Part shown: in pieces, positions 36,780-46,794 of the stretch
Position numbering within the stretch: the stretch's first letter is position 1
Layout: each line of letters starts with the position of its first letter
NCBI RefSeq assembly: GCF_020882245.1
Contig: NC_083598.1
Coordinates: forward strand, 3,775,178-3,839,177
Source: Rhopalosiphum padi
Lineage: Eukaryota > Arthropoda > Insecta > Hemiptera > Aphididae
Length of the DNA stretch: 64,000 nucleotides
Reading direction: 5' to 3'
The notes under the pieces: generated by a model
Databases searched by the model: none
The model's input: only the letters and a program-made list of their open reading frames with translations
Told to the model about the DNA's origin: nothing
Made by a program: the position numbers and the translations under genes

Positions 36780-38075
36780 AATATATTTTGTATAAAAAAT
36801 AACTGCAATCGTATAAGACTTAATTTTAAAATTCTATAATAATATTGTTTTTTTCTGTATAATTATTTTTTTCCTTGTATGTTGTATTTATTTTATGTAC
36901 TCTCTTTGTCCGAATCCGGCTGATAATAAATAATTAAAAATAATATGTTGTTATTGCTATTGGCAACCATTATATACTGTTGAAATATAAAATATTTGTC
37001 GTAATAATATCTATCTGAGACTACAGTTGATTTTCAGCGTTCTTTCTAAAAGCACATATCGAATAATTGTTAAGACAGTATTCGCCTCGCTTCTCTTTTT
37101 TTCGTATATTATACGCGCGTTCGCAACAAATCACGATGCAAGATAACTGCAATGACATTGAGATCGATCGCGAAATAAAACCGGAATCGATGGTTATTCC
37201 TATCGTGAAAAAACCGAAAAACCCGCAGACGACCGAGAAGATTTCGGAATTCTCCGGTTTAAAGGCGGCCAAACCGTTCTTCAGATCGATGCCAAACATC
37301 AAAATAACGATGTCCGGCGGCGATGGGGATGTACCGCGGCAGAGTCCCTTAGACGCGTCACTCGACGAGTATCGTCCGTCACCGATTCTGCTGCCCAACT
37401 ACGCGGGGCCGCAGATGAGGCGAATGATCGCCATAGTGAACGCCGCCGTGATGGCGCCTGCAGCATCAGAAGCCAAATCGCCGGTTCCCGCGTCGTTGTT
37501 ACCACAACATTCTGGCGACGATCCGACGGTGAGCGCCGTCCAAGTCATTGGTCCGCCGGTGAGGCGATGCGTTTCCTTACCGAATATAAAGATAAGTGAG
37601 ACGTCTGCTGAAACAGAAATAGAAATTTTGGCCGACGATTATTCTTACGACGTGGCACAAGAAATCGTTAAGGATGAGAAACGCAGATCTTTGTGGAAAC
37701 GTACGAAAAGGGTTTTTCGTCGTTTGGTTTGCTGCTGCGCCTAGTAAATATACGGCGTAGAATGTTATATATTTGTATCTATTTCAATGTATGTTAATTT
37801 ATACAGTTCATTATATATTCGGTGTACTTAAAATTTTGTTTGACACGAATAAACGTTTTTTTGTTAAGTTATTTTATCGTTTATTTCATTTTTTTTTTTA
37901 AATTTAATTGCAAGATTAGTTTTTCACGTTTTTGTACGGCTTGTGAAAATTGTGAATAGTATGTCGTATGTACTTTTGTTTTTATTTTTTATTTGAACAC
38001 AACCAAAACTCACCTGGTAACGCTCTCAGGCGCTCGGCGTAGCACACATTTATAGAATGACCCTAGCCATAAGAC
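36780..38075 (+). repeat. Orphan-gene duplication unit 2
   Basis: This is the shortest of the three units. It shares the upstream TATAAAA, the gene, the 3' UTR with AATAAA at 37848 and the terminal GCGCTCGGCGTAGCACA block. Confidence 0.85.
37136..37744 (+). CDS. Intronless orphan gene, copy 2 (202 aa)
   Basis: I chose the ATG at 37136 (MQDNCNDIEIDREIKPESM), which aligns with copies 1 and 3. An upstream in-frame ATG at 37067 would add 23 residues, but the equivalent stretch in copy 1 contains a stop. It differs from copy 1 at only a few central positions, including loss of one Tyr codon (QHSGDD for QHYSGDD) and Pro-Leu for Pro-Val. It keeps the basic C-terminus and the Cys-Cys-Cys-Ala end. 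Promoter TATAAAA is at 36986-36992. Confidence 0.8.
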   Translation: MQDNCNDIEIDREIKPESMVIPIVKKPKNPQTTEKISEFSGLKAAKPFFRSMPNIKITMSGGDGDVPRQSPLDASLDEYRPSPILLPNYAGPQMRRMIAIVNAAVMAPAASEAKSPVPASLLPQHSGDDPTVSAVQVIGPPVRRCVSLPNIKISETSAETEIEILADDYSYDVAQEIVKDEKRRSLWKRTKRVFRRLVCCCA

Positions 38076-38109
38076 TTGGCCACGTTTTTTTGCACTTTAG
38101 CCGGTGACT

Positions 38110-38480
38110 TTTTCATCGCCTCAGTAGCAGTGCTTGAATTGTGGTTGAACGTGGGGTGACGGAGTACGTCTTCTTTTTTATTTTTGTGAGCATAACCCTT
38201 CTATTTATTTGAAACGGAACGCTAGAAACCGCAACATTTGCTGTAGTGAACATGTAAACCGTCAGTTTTTTCTGATGCAAAATATACCTATAACATATAT
38301 AGCCATAATATTTGTATATTTGTATTGACTTTGAAAAAAAAATCGGTTAACAATAATGGGTAATTAATATAATCAATCATTAGGCTGCGGCGACCACACC
38401 TAGACCTTTTTTCTAAGCGACCACTGCGATCCTAGATAATGTGAACGTTATTATTTTTCACTTTGATTATAATAATATAT
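38110..38480. other. Spacer between orphan-gene unit 2 and the nested elements
   Basis: This is mixed-composition sequence with no open frame I can support. A moderately GC stretch at 38110-38270 has no recognised match inside the window. Confidence 0.35.
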
Positions 38481-38487
38481 AAAAGAA

Positions 38488-38960
38488 GATGTCAAATCTA
38501 TGAGTGTTTTTTCAACAAATTTTACACTAATTCACTTTTAACATCGATTGGCCACAGTTGAGTTAATTGCTTGGTTTTAATAGGAAACCTATAAAAAAAA
38601 AAATATTCATAAACATAGATGCTTATAAATAATAAGCTTACTAAATGAACGTGGATATATGTATCACTAAAAAAAATCTTGTATACAAGACAATTATTAT
38701 ACAATTATTATACGTTACAATTTCAGGAACACTACTAAAAAAAAAAAAAAATTAACGTTTTATACCTGGTTCGTCAGAGATAACACAGGACCGTGTCACA
38801 GGTCCGGTGTTCTGTGGCAGATAACAAGAAACTGTCGATACCCTAACAGTGCAATAGCCGATAATCGCACAATATAAATAAAAGTTGTTTTAAGAACAAA
38901 ATAATAATTATAATAATAATAAGGAAAAAAATTAATTAAAGATAATAATTATTATCAGTT
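38488..38960 (-). mobile_element. Deleted copy of the unclassified element
   Basis: Its left end (38488-38610) repeats 38995-39110. A poly-A tract near 38745 then joins directly to the TATA-side end (38760-38960). The central part with the 77-codon frame is missing. It is an internal deletion derivative of the element at 9240-10400, in the opposite orientation. Confidence 0.6.
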
Positions 38961-39181
38961 AATAATTCACGTTTTATTATATATTAAGAAGAAAATGTCA
39001 AATCTATGAGTGTTTTTTCATACAATTTTACAATTCACTTTGTAACAGCGATTGGCCGCGGTTGAGTTAATTGTTCAGCTTTTATAGGATATCTAAAAAA
39101 AAAAAAAAAATATGTGTATAATGGATAATTACTAAAAGTCAAAATTTTGCAAACACTAAAAAAAAAATTAACGTTTTCGTA

Positions 39182-39415
39182 ATGTGTACAACGTTTCGAA
39201 CAGATTCGTATGTCATTCAACGGCATCGCAGCCACCGAATAATCGGATCAGAATCGAATCGCACGCGTTGTCAGATCATTACAGTGGCACACGAGACGGG
39301 CAGCTCAACCGACAGCGATACACCCGTAACGCGGAACTCTGACGAGTCACTGGAACTGTGCCATCTGCTCACTAGATCCGACGTACGCGCGAATCGTCAT
39401 TTCTGCGGAACGTAA
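39182..39415 (+). CDS. 77-codon open frame inside the interrupted element
   Basis: This is the counterpart of the frame at 10012-10245. Length and ends are unchanged, with seven or eight substitutions. No domain is recognised. It could be a vestige of an element-encoded protein. Confidence 0.3.
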   Translation: MCTTFRTDSYVIQRHRSHRIIGSESNRTRCQIITVAHETGSSTDSDTPVTRNSDESLELCHLLTRSDVRANRHFCGT

Positions 39416-39612
39416 CCTGCCGTAGCTCTGCGCGTGTCGACAATGTCGATAACGGACAGGGAAACGGGGTTTTTACGAATATACGTTCTGTTTGGGAAAC
39501 TTACTTGAACACTCACGAATAACGTATTCCTACGAATGACCGTTTATCGCGCGATAAGGGAATATATATAAAAAAAAATAAAATACACAAATATTTAATA
39601 CAGACGTGACGA

Positions 39613-42600
39613 CAGTAGCGAGGCTTGAGGTTTTTGGTTGGGGAGACACTGAAAAAAAAATGGCACTAATACGCCTAGACCCCCTCTTTTTTTCTTGAAC
39701 CCGGCAACTATGGCCATTATCTAAACGGTAATAAATAAATGTTCAAAAACTAAAAACAAAATTAAATTATATTTAAAAACTTCCAAAATAATAATATTTG
39801 ATGTAATAAAACAAATGTATTATAATTTATAAATTATAACCAACAAAACAAAATAAAATGTAATATAATAAACTGTATATGTGCAACTCGCATTAACATG
39901 AAGTTTAAAAACAAATTTACGTTAATTTATACGTTAAATCTATTTTTCTATTTTTTGTCTTAGAAAATAAGTCAATGACATTGTCAATAAATGTTGGGTC
40001 AGTGGCTAATTCACTCAACATTTTCTTCTCGATAGCCATAGTACACAAATTTGAGAATCTATCGTGTGTCATTGTATTTCTTAGAAACGTCTTGATTCTT
40101 TTTAAAGTACTCATACTTCTTTCACTAGAAGCCGTTGTTACAGGAATACACAAAATTAATTGTAACAATTTTGTAAGCTCTACGTACACTTCTTGTAACT
40201 CAGCTGAAACAAATATGATTATATTATAATTAAATACATAGATTTTAAAAATAATAATGATTATGTACCAACCTTTAATAATATAATTCAGCAATTCTTT
40301 TGGTGGAAGATGTTTGTTATTATCATTGTAAATAACTGTTAATTCATTTTGTAATCTCTCTTGTTCGAATACTCCTGGGAAAACTTTTAGTAGTTGATTT
40401 AGTTTCTCAATTGGAAAATGTTTTTTGTAATTAATAAACTCATTGTTGTTTGCGAGCTCAATAAATTTCAAAACGTGAAAATCTTGAAATCGAACTTCAG
40501 TTTGGATAATTATTGAGTCCAATATTTCATACGTCAGATTTTTGAGACTATTTATATCTTTGTCTGTATATTGAAGTTCGTTATTCAATTCCATTGCAGA
40601 CTCGCAACACTCGGTTATAGTATTTTGGTCATTTCTCATAGCTGATAATTGTGTAGATAAATTTTTTATTTCATTTATGCAAGTTTGTACATCCGCAGTG
40701 CATTTTGTTTGAAGTATTAAAAATACTTGATCCGAGTATATAAATATTCGATGAAACAGACATAATAAATACACAAATTTTTGATTTGATAATTTATGCA
40801 GTAACCCATACGCTGTACTTATAGAAATCGGATCCCAGTCTTCCCCCTCTGTTACATACGATATCGCTTTTTGTAGTTCTTTAAAATGTGTACTTATAGT
40901 AGCTGCTGCTCTTGAATGGTAATTCCACCTTGTTTCACAACTTTTTGGCAACTTAAAACCTTTTTCCCGAAGCAGCTCAGTTCGTTTTGGTGATCTACTG
41001 AAAAATGTGTGAAACATTGTAAGGTCGCTTATAAAAATACGGACGGACTTAATATTTTTTGACCCATGTAAAAAAATTAGGTTCAGTTGATGGGCATAGC
41101 AGTGAATAAATAGGGCTTTTGGATAAGTTTTTTTAATAATGGCTTGGACTCCATTTTGGTTTCCAGCCATGACGGCCGCTCCATCATAAGTCTGACATAT
41201 AATTTTATCGTTTATATTCCATTTGGTTATTTCTGCCAATAAAATATTTGAGAGCCCAACAGCACTTTTATCTTTTGATACATCAAAAAAACCTATAAAT
41301 CTCTCTTCAATGTTGTTGTCAACAACGTATCTTAAAATAATACTCATTTGTGATTTGCACGATACATCGGTAGTTTCGTCGGCTTGTATAGACACAAAAT
41401 TTGCACATTTTAAATCATTCATTATTTTAGTATTTACGACATCTGTAATACAAGCAATTAAATCATTTTGCACATCACTAGACGTTCCTTTAAATAAAGA
41501 GTTAGACAAAAAATGTTCTTTGAGTATTTGTTCTTCTTGCGATAAGAGTTCTAATAGCTCTAAATAATTACCCTTACTTAATGAGCTTTTTCGTTCATCG
41601 TGTCCTCGGAAAGCTAACTCTTGTTTCCCCAAATAACACACAACATGAATTAATCGAGCTAATATGCGACGGTTAATGCCAACTTGTTCATTATATTTTA
41701 TGGCTTGCAAGCGTCGCCCTTCCGATAGTGCATGATCAATTATATTTTTACCAAGTAACTTAAATTGTTCCTGACAAACGAGATGCCTTTCAGAAATAGC
41801 ATGTTTGTTTGCTTTTCGTTCGAAATTTTTTATATTTGACACACCTTCGTTGCTCCAGGTTTTCTCTCCTCTTAATAATAAGCAGTAAAAACAATATAGT
41901 TTATTTCTTACCTGACTACCAGTAAGCCATTTATATTTTGAATACCACACGAATTGAAATTTTCTAGTTGTTTTTCCGTCAGCTATTGTTAAATGCAATA
42001 AGGGACATGGTTTTTTATTTTTAAGTTCATATTTTTTTTCGTATGAATAATTATTAATTCCATCGTCCAAAATGGAATTAATTAAATCGTCAGCCATTAT
42101 GAATTACGAGGACAATTAATTACAATTACAATAAGAAATAATAAATATTGTAAAACAGTCGTACGACATTACGATTGCGCGGCGTGACAATGCGACGGCG
42201 ACGTTTATTGAGGATTGAGGTAATTACGAACGGCGAGACTTGTCTCATCGAGTACATAGTAATCCCCACTCACATTAACATTTCCCTTGTACCCGCGCAC
42301 CTATATTTGTGAGACAATGCGTCGCAACGTCTTTTAGATTTAGATATAATACCGTATTTGAAATGACCCGTATCGCCAACACGTACGCACGGCTGTATCG
42401 CCGCCGTATGCCCGTATCGCGTGCATCTAATCTATTTTAAGAATTCTATAACTTTATAACGAAAAACCGATTTTAACAAATACTGAAACATACATCATAT
42501 ATTTTAATATTTTATAATATAAAATAAAATTCACATTTTTAAATATTGTATAAAACAAAATAATAATTATTTATTTGTCCCGTGTTCTAATTTCTAAGTG

Positions 42601-42642
42601 GGGAGACATTGTCTCTTTGTCTCCTATGACGCTTCGCCACTG
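39613..42642 (-). mobile_element. hAT-superfamily DNA transposon, apparently complete
   Basis: The element is bounded by imperfect terminal inverted repeats (CAGTAGCGAGGCTT on the left; CAGTGGCGAAGCGT on the right, reverse complement). It is flanked by a perfect 8-base target duplication CGTGACGA at 39605-39612 and 42643-42650. Its length is 3030 bases, and it contains one long transposase gene. It lies inside the older unclassified element, so it arrived later. Confidence 0.9.
39917..42097 (-). CDS. hAT transposase (ZMYM1-like, TTF zinc finger/DUF4371/dimerisation)
   Basis: This is a 726-codon frame with no stop. A 69-base in-frame intron (40272-40204, GT-AG) probably interrupts it near the C-terminus, since the readout there is Ile-rich nonsense; removing it gives about 703 residues. 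N-terminal Cys pairs (NKLYCFYCLLLRG) form a TTF-type finger. The core includes SIQADETTDVSCKSQMS (first Asp), CQTYDGAAVMAGNQNG (second Asp) and FIHCYAHQLNL. The C-terminal dimerisation block is IPVTTASSERSMSTLKRIKT, carrying the conserved Glu. It should bind the terminal repeats and catalyse cut-and-paste transposition in the nucleus. The intact frame and clean target duplication suggest recent activity. Confidence 0.9.
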   Translation of the reverse strand: MADDLINSILDDGINNYSYEKKYELKNKKPCPLLHLTIADGKTTRKFQFVWYSKYKWLTGSQVRNKLYCFYCLLLRGEKTWSNEGVSNIKNFERKANKHAISERHLVCQEQFKLLGKNIIDHALSEGRRLQAIKYNEQVGINRRILARLIHVVCYLGKQELAFRGHDERKSSLSKGNYLELLELLSQEEQILKEHFLSNSLFKGTSSDVQNDLIACITDVVNTKIMNDLKCANFVSIQADETTDVSCKSQMSIILRYVVDNNIEERFIGFFDVSKDKSAVGLSNILLAEITKWNINDKIICQTYDGAAVMAGNQNGVQAIIKKTYPKALFIHCYAHQLNLIFLHGSKNIKSVRIFISDLTMFHTFFSRSPKRTELLREKGFKLPKSCETRWNYHSRAAATISTHFKELQKAISYVTEGEDWDPISISTAYGLLHKLSNQKFVYLLCLFHRIFIYSDQVFLILQTKCTADVQTCINEIKNLSTQLSAMRNDQNTITECCESAMELNNELQYTDKDINSLKNLTYEILDSIIIQTEVRFQDFHVLKFIELANNNEFINYKKHFPIEKLNQLLKVFPGVFEQERLQNELTVIYNDNNKHLPPKELLNYIIKGWYIIIIIFKIYVFNYNIIIFVSAELQEVYVELTKLLQLILCIPVTTASSERSMSTLKRIKTFLRNTMTHDRFSNLCTMAIEKKMLSELATDPTFIDNVIDLFSKTKNRKIDLTYKLT

Positions 42643-43335
42643 CGTGACGATCAGTGTTTCCGCAACCGCAACTCTGGCAGTCTTGCGCCCGAACTGTGCC
42701 AGACTTATATAAGCCACGGAACAAAACCATGGTCGAATTTTGTTTGCGCATACCAGAGCTTGAGCTAAGGAAATGCTAGAGTCACGAATTGGTTATGAAT
42801 AAAATCACTATTTAATAATTTGAGTAAAAGCGATATAATGTGCAGGCAACATAAAATATGCTAAAAATCAAATAATCCCTGACAAAAAATATAGACATCA
42901 GATGCCTTCCTTAATCGCGCAAGTCTGCCCGGGTGGGTCTTGCTACGACGGAGGAAAGACAGTGAATGGCAATGCTGGTCGTTTCACAGGGCCTTTTATA
43001 CCTGGTTCGTTATCGATAACACAGGACCGGTCCGGTGTTCTGTGGCAGATAACAAGAAACCGTCGAAACCCTTATAGTGCAATAGTCGATAATCGCACAA
43101 TATAAATAAAAGTTGTTTTAAGAATAAAATAATTATAATAATAATAATAAAAATAGTAATATTAATAATAATAAGATTAGGAATAAGAATAATAAAAATG
43201 ATAATTATAAAAAGGAAAAGAAGAATCTAGGACCTCATCCGTGCACCCCCCCCCCCCCCCAACCACGCGGATCGGGAAAATCCCCCCTCTAGGACAAAAA
43301 TTAAAAGTTAAAATATTAAACAATTATTTATTATG

Positions 43336-44160
43336 TACAATCTTTTCACGGGATCTTAAGATTTTGCCAGAGTTTTTTCCAAACTGTTCTTTTCGTATTC
43401 GCGTAGTTTGCGTCTTTTGAAAGCCGTGTGTATATACGATTTTTTCGCCTTTTGCGTTCATATAGCGGTTGCGGTCGCGGTAACGAGTACGATACAGTCC
43501 CACGGACGTTTTTTCTTCGTTCTTTTTATTTTCGCACATTGGATCGCGGACGCCGATCGATGTACGTGATATTTATTCTATTGCTATTGCTTAAATGTAC
43601 ACGTATACGTATAATATACGTTCAATTTGAAGCCCATTTGTCGATGTACAATACTGTTTTTTTTTTATTCAATAAATTGCATTATATATTTATATTATTT
43701 TTGTTGTTTTCGGTAGCTAAACTTTTACGTCATACTTATATCTTAACCGCGGGTTGTGCTATATACCATAAAAGCGTTTGTCGACGACGTTTGTGTCCCA
43801 CAATACTGTATTCATGTACATGGGTGTATTGGTGTATATGTGTAATAATACATGATAAGTTTTTTGTAGGTGTATTGCAGATGAGTTATTATTAATAACT
43901 TATTAATAACATGTTATATATCTTTATAAATCGTAATTTAAATTATAATTTTATTGGATGATGTATAATAAATAAGTGTTTCTTTATTTTAAAATATTTT
44001 CATATAATAAATTTAATGATTTTTGGGGATTATGGGTGGCTGAAGGTGATGTGGGGGGGGGACTTGCTCCGCAGTTCGCACAGTAATGTGATATTCAATT
44101 TTGTGTGGAACGCTCGTTCATCCGACATCTACTGAATCCCCCTTCTAGTTTTTTTCCAAA
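43336..44160. other. Spacer with long unassigned frames
   Basis: The plus strand holds a 155-codon frame (43428-43895), rich in Leu/Ile/Tyr/Cys and without a recognised domain. The minus strand holds a 71-codon basic frame (43539-43324). The first 250 bases are CpG-rich. I cannot decide whether either is coding. The end (44030-44110) has a G-run and looks like transposon debris. Confidence 0.3.
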
Positions 44161-44164
44161 TCAA

Positions 44165-45150
44165 GCACTGAATATTATACATATCAAGGCATGAGTGAGA
44201 GTAATATAATTTAAATTATAATTAAAAACCAAGTTTATGGGTTTCTTAAAAAATTTAATAGTTAGTCATTTATTAATATTTAAGGAAAGGCCGTTGTGTA
44301 AGCACCAGTTGTTAGAGCGTATTAAATAACTTTAGAGATCCTCAGTATCAGACAGAAAAATGTTGACATCATCAACAAAAAGTAAGATATTAGAGTTGTT
44401 AAAAGAAAAAAAATGATATCATTAATAAATAAATAAAACAGAAAAGGAGACAGGTGATCACCTTGTGTGGAACGCCTGAAGTGACTTCAATAGTACAATC
44501 TTTTCAAATATATTATAATGATTTATTGAATCTCACGCGTAAATAAATAAAGAATGAGAACCATTTTGATAAGGTATTAAAAAGCCAATTTTTTTTTAAT
44601 TTTAAAATTAATAAAATATTATCAATTCTATTGAACGCCTTTTCAAAGTTAGTGAAAATAGTATCAGTTTAAGTGCCATGTGAAAATGATTGTAAATGTA
44701 AAACACAATGTTTAAAATTAATAAGATTGGTTAATGTTGATCTATTACTTGTATAACAATAATGTTGTTGCTAAATAAGTATATTTTTAAAAATAGGAGT
44801 TAATTTATAATTAATAATTTTAGAGAAAATTTTAGGAATTATTGAAGTAAAAGAAATGTCAACTTATTTATATCGACTTATAGTGCATTTACTTATTATC
44901 GAACTTACTGTTGAAACATTATCTGTGAGCTGTGTCGGTACGCGGGTTTATACTATATTTAAATTTTAAAGCAACATAATATGTAATATGAACATAGTTT
45001 ATTTAAGTTTTCACCTAGCAGATAAGCGCAATATTCAATACTCAAGATTGAATAAAATACAATTATGAACTAAGGCATAAGTACAATGTGAATATGTGAT
45101 ATTAAAAACGACGCTGTAGCTACAGAAAATGTTGCAAAGACTGATATATA
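44165..45150. repeat. Duplicated spacer with LINE remnant, second copy
   Basis: This aligns with 35400-36765. It contains the same reverse-transcriptase relic on the minus strand at about 44340-44600, further decayed. Confidence 0.75.
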
Positions 45151-45479
45151 TATATATATTCTGTGTATACTATTGTCTAAATTGTATACAGAAGTTACAA
45201 TTATAAAATTAATTTTATTATATTATTATATATATTATAAATCAATTGATAGAAATTAGTAATTACTAATTATTAATTATACATAGGTATCTAATAAAAA
45301 CCATAATATAATACAATTTAATATAATTTATTAATTATTATCATTGTTTTTAAATATTCAATATATAATGTTAATATTATATAATTACAAGTAAATAGTA
45401 AAATTAATTTAATAAAATATATTGCAGTAACATTATACAACAAGGTAATTCTTTAAAACACACGTTATTTCAAAATCTT

Positions 45480-46770
45480 TCATCATTAACACTTTTTATC
45501 GTTATAACTTTTTTTCAAGTTTTTACTTTTTTAAATGACAACATACATTTTTAAATTTATATTCTGAAGCAGAATATTTTTCTGAGTATTTTTATACATA
45601 AAAATCAAAATTTGGACAAGTTGTTCATGAGTTATAAGACAAGTGTTATTATATATAGTTTAGGTTAATTGAATAGTAGAATGGTGCGCTACCTCGTGAT
45701 ATATAAAAATATAATTAAAAAAAAATTATTTTACTTTGACTGGACATTATGTAAGAAAAATATTTTTAAAAACATTTATAGAATTTGAAATAATATTTCT
45801 TATTATTTGTTTGTGCTTTGTATTAAATTGTCCAGTGTTCGCTATCAATATTAAATATTTTATAAATTTCCAACTTCAAAATGATTACACATAAAAAATT
45901 GTAAGTAATTTCATTTTTGTAAATATTGTTGTCAACTAATAACCACAAGTTCTAAATAAATATTATATTATATTGTAATTTATAGACTCATTATTTAAAT
46001 TAATAATAATATTGTATACCAGGATCCAGTTAATAAAATTAATATAATTTTAGAATATATTCAGTTGTTAACTGTTATAAAAATATAGACATACCAAGTA
46101 ACTTCCTGTTAGTATATTATGTTATCCTTACAGCAGAGGTGTAGAGTACCTGAATTGCCTATTTAATGCGCCGTGTTATGACAATTTTATTATTTAAATT
46201 CGTAGACATAATAATATTAGAATATTATTGTGAATTACGAAATACTAGGAAACATTTATTTTTATTTAAAAAAGTGATATTTAAGTTAAAATGAAACTAA
46301 ATTAAAACAATAAGTTATTCATTATGAATTATGAGTATAGTTTAATGCTTTATAAGGATAATATGCAACTGAAAAAAACCACCAAAATGATGTATAATAA
46401 TGCAACAATATTGTTTTTCGTATATAAATTAAGTAATAACGTTATACACATATATGTCTTTATATTAATCATATTTTCTTTTTCTTTTTATCTCAATAAA
46501 AACAATATGTAGTTAGAATGTATAAGATACTATTTTATATCGATTTAAAAAATTCAAGTCTAAAATAAATAGACATAGATACGTGGAGCAGTAGCTAGTA
46601 TTTTCGTTCCACGTAGGTGTCGCAGTCGTTGTGCGGGACTGAGAAACTGTCATTATCATACGACATAACCTAGTATACGGATGAACATTATTTGAATCTT
46701 ATTAATTATTATAACCTGTTAGTTATTGTTGAATTTTGTACTAGAGAGATATTTTTCTTTTAAACGTTAA
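45480..46770. repeat. Duplicated spacer B, copy without LINE insertion
   Basis: This aligns with 48590-50510. The empty target for the LINE insertion of the other copy is at 45777-45787 (TTATAGAATTT, once). Confidence 0.8.
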
Positions 46771-46794
46771 ACAATCATTAGTTGTTCTGTTGTT

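Larger units (their letters stand above)
38995..43335 (-). mobile_element. Unclassified element interrupted by a hAT transposon
   Basis: The two halves, 38995-39612 and 42651-43335, match the reverse complement of 9240-10400. The right half keeps the TATAAAAG box (minus strand, 43000-42993) and the initiator-like TCACT (A at 42963). A stretch at about 42652-42755 is absent from the other copy. A long C-run lies at 43249-43260. Confidence 0.65.

Noticed and set aside
37067..37135. N-terminal extension of orphan gene copies 2 and 3 from an upstream ATG
   Set aside because: The matching stretch in copy 1 contains a stop, and it lies in the conserved leader between TATA box and the shared ATG.
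41223..41567. 114-codon plus-strand frame inside the hAT element
   Set aside because: It is the antisense shadow of the transposase.
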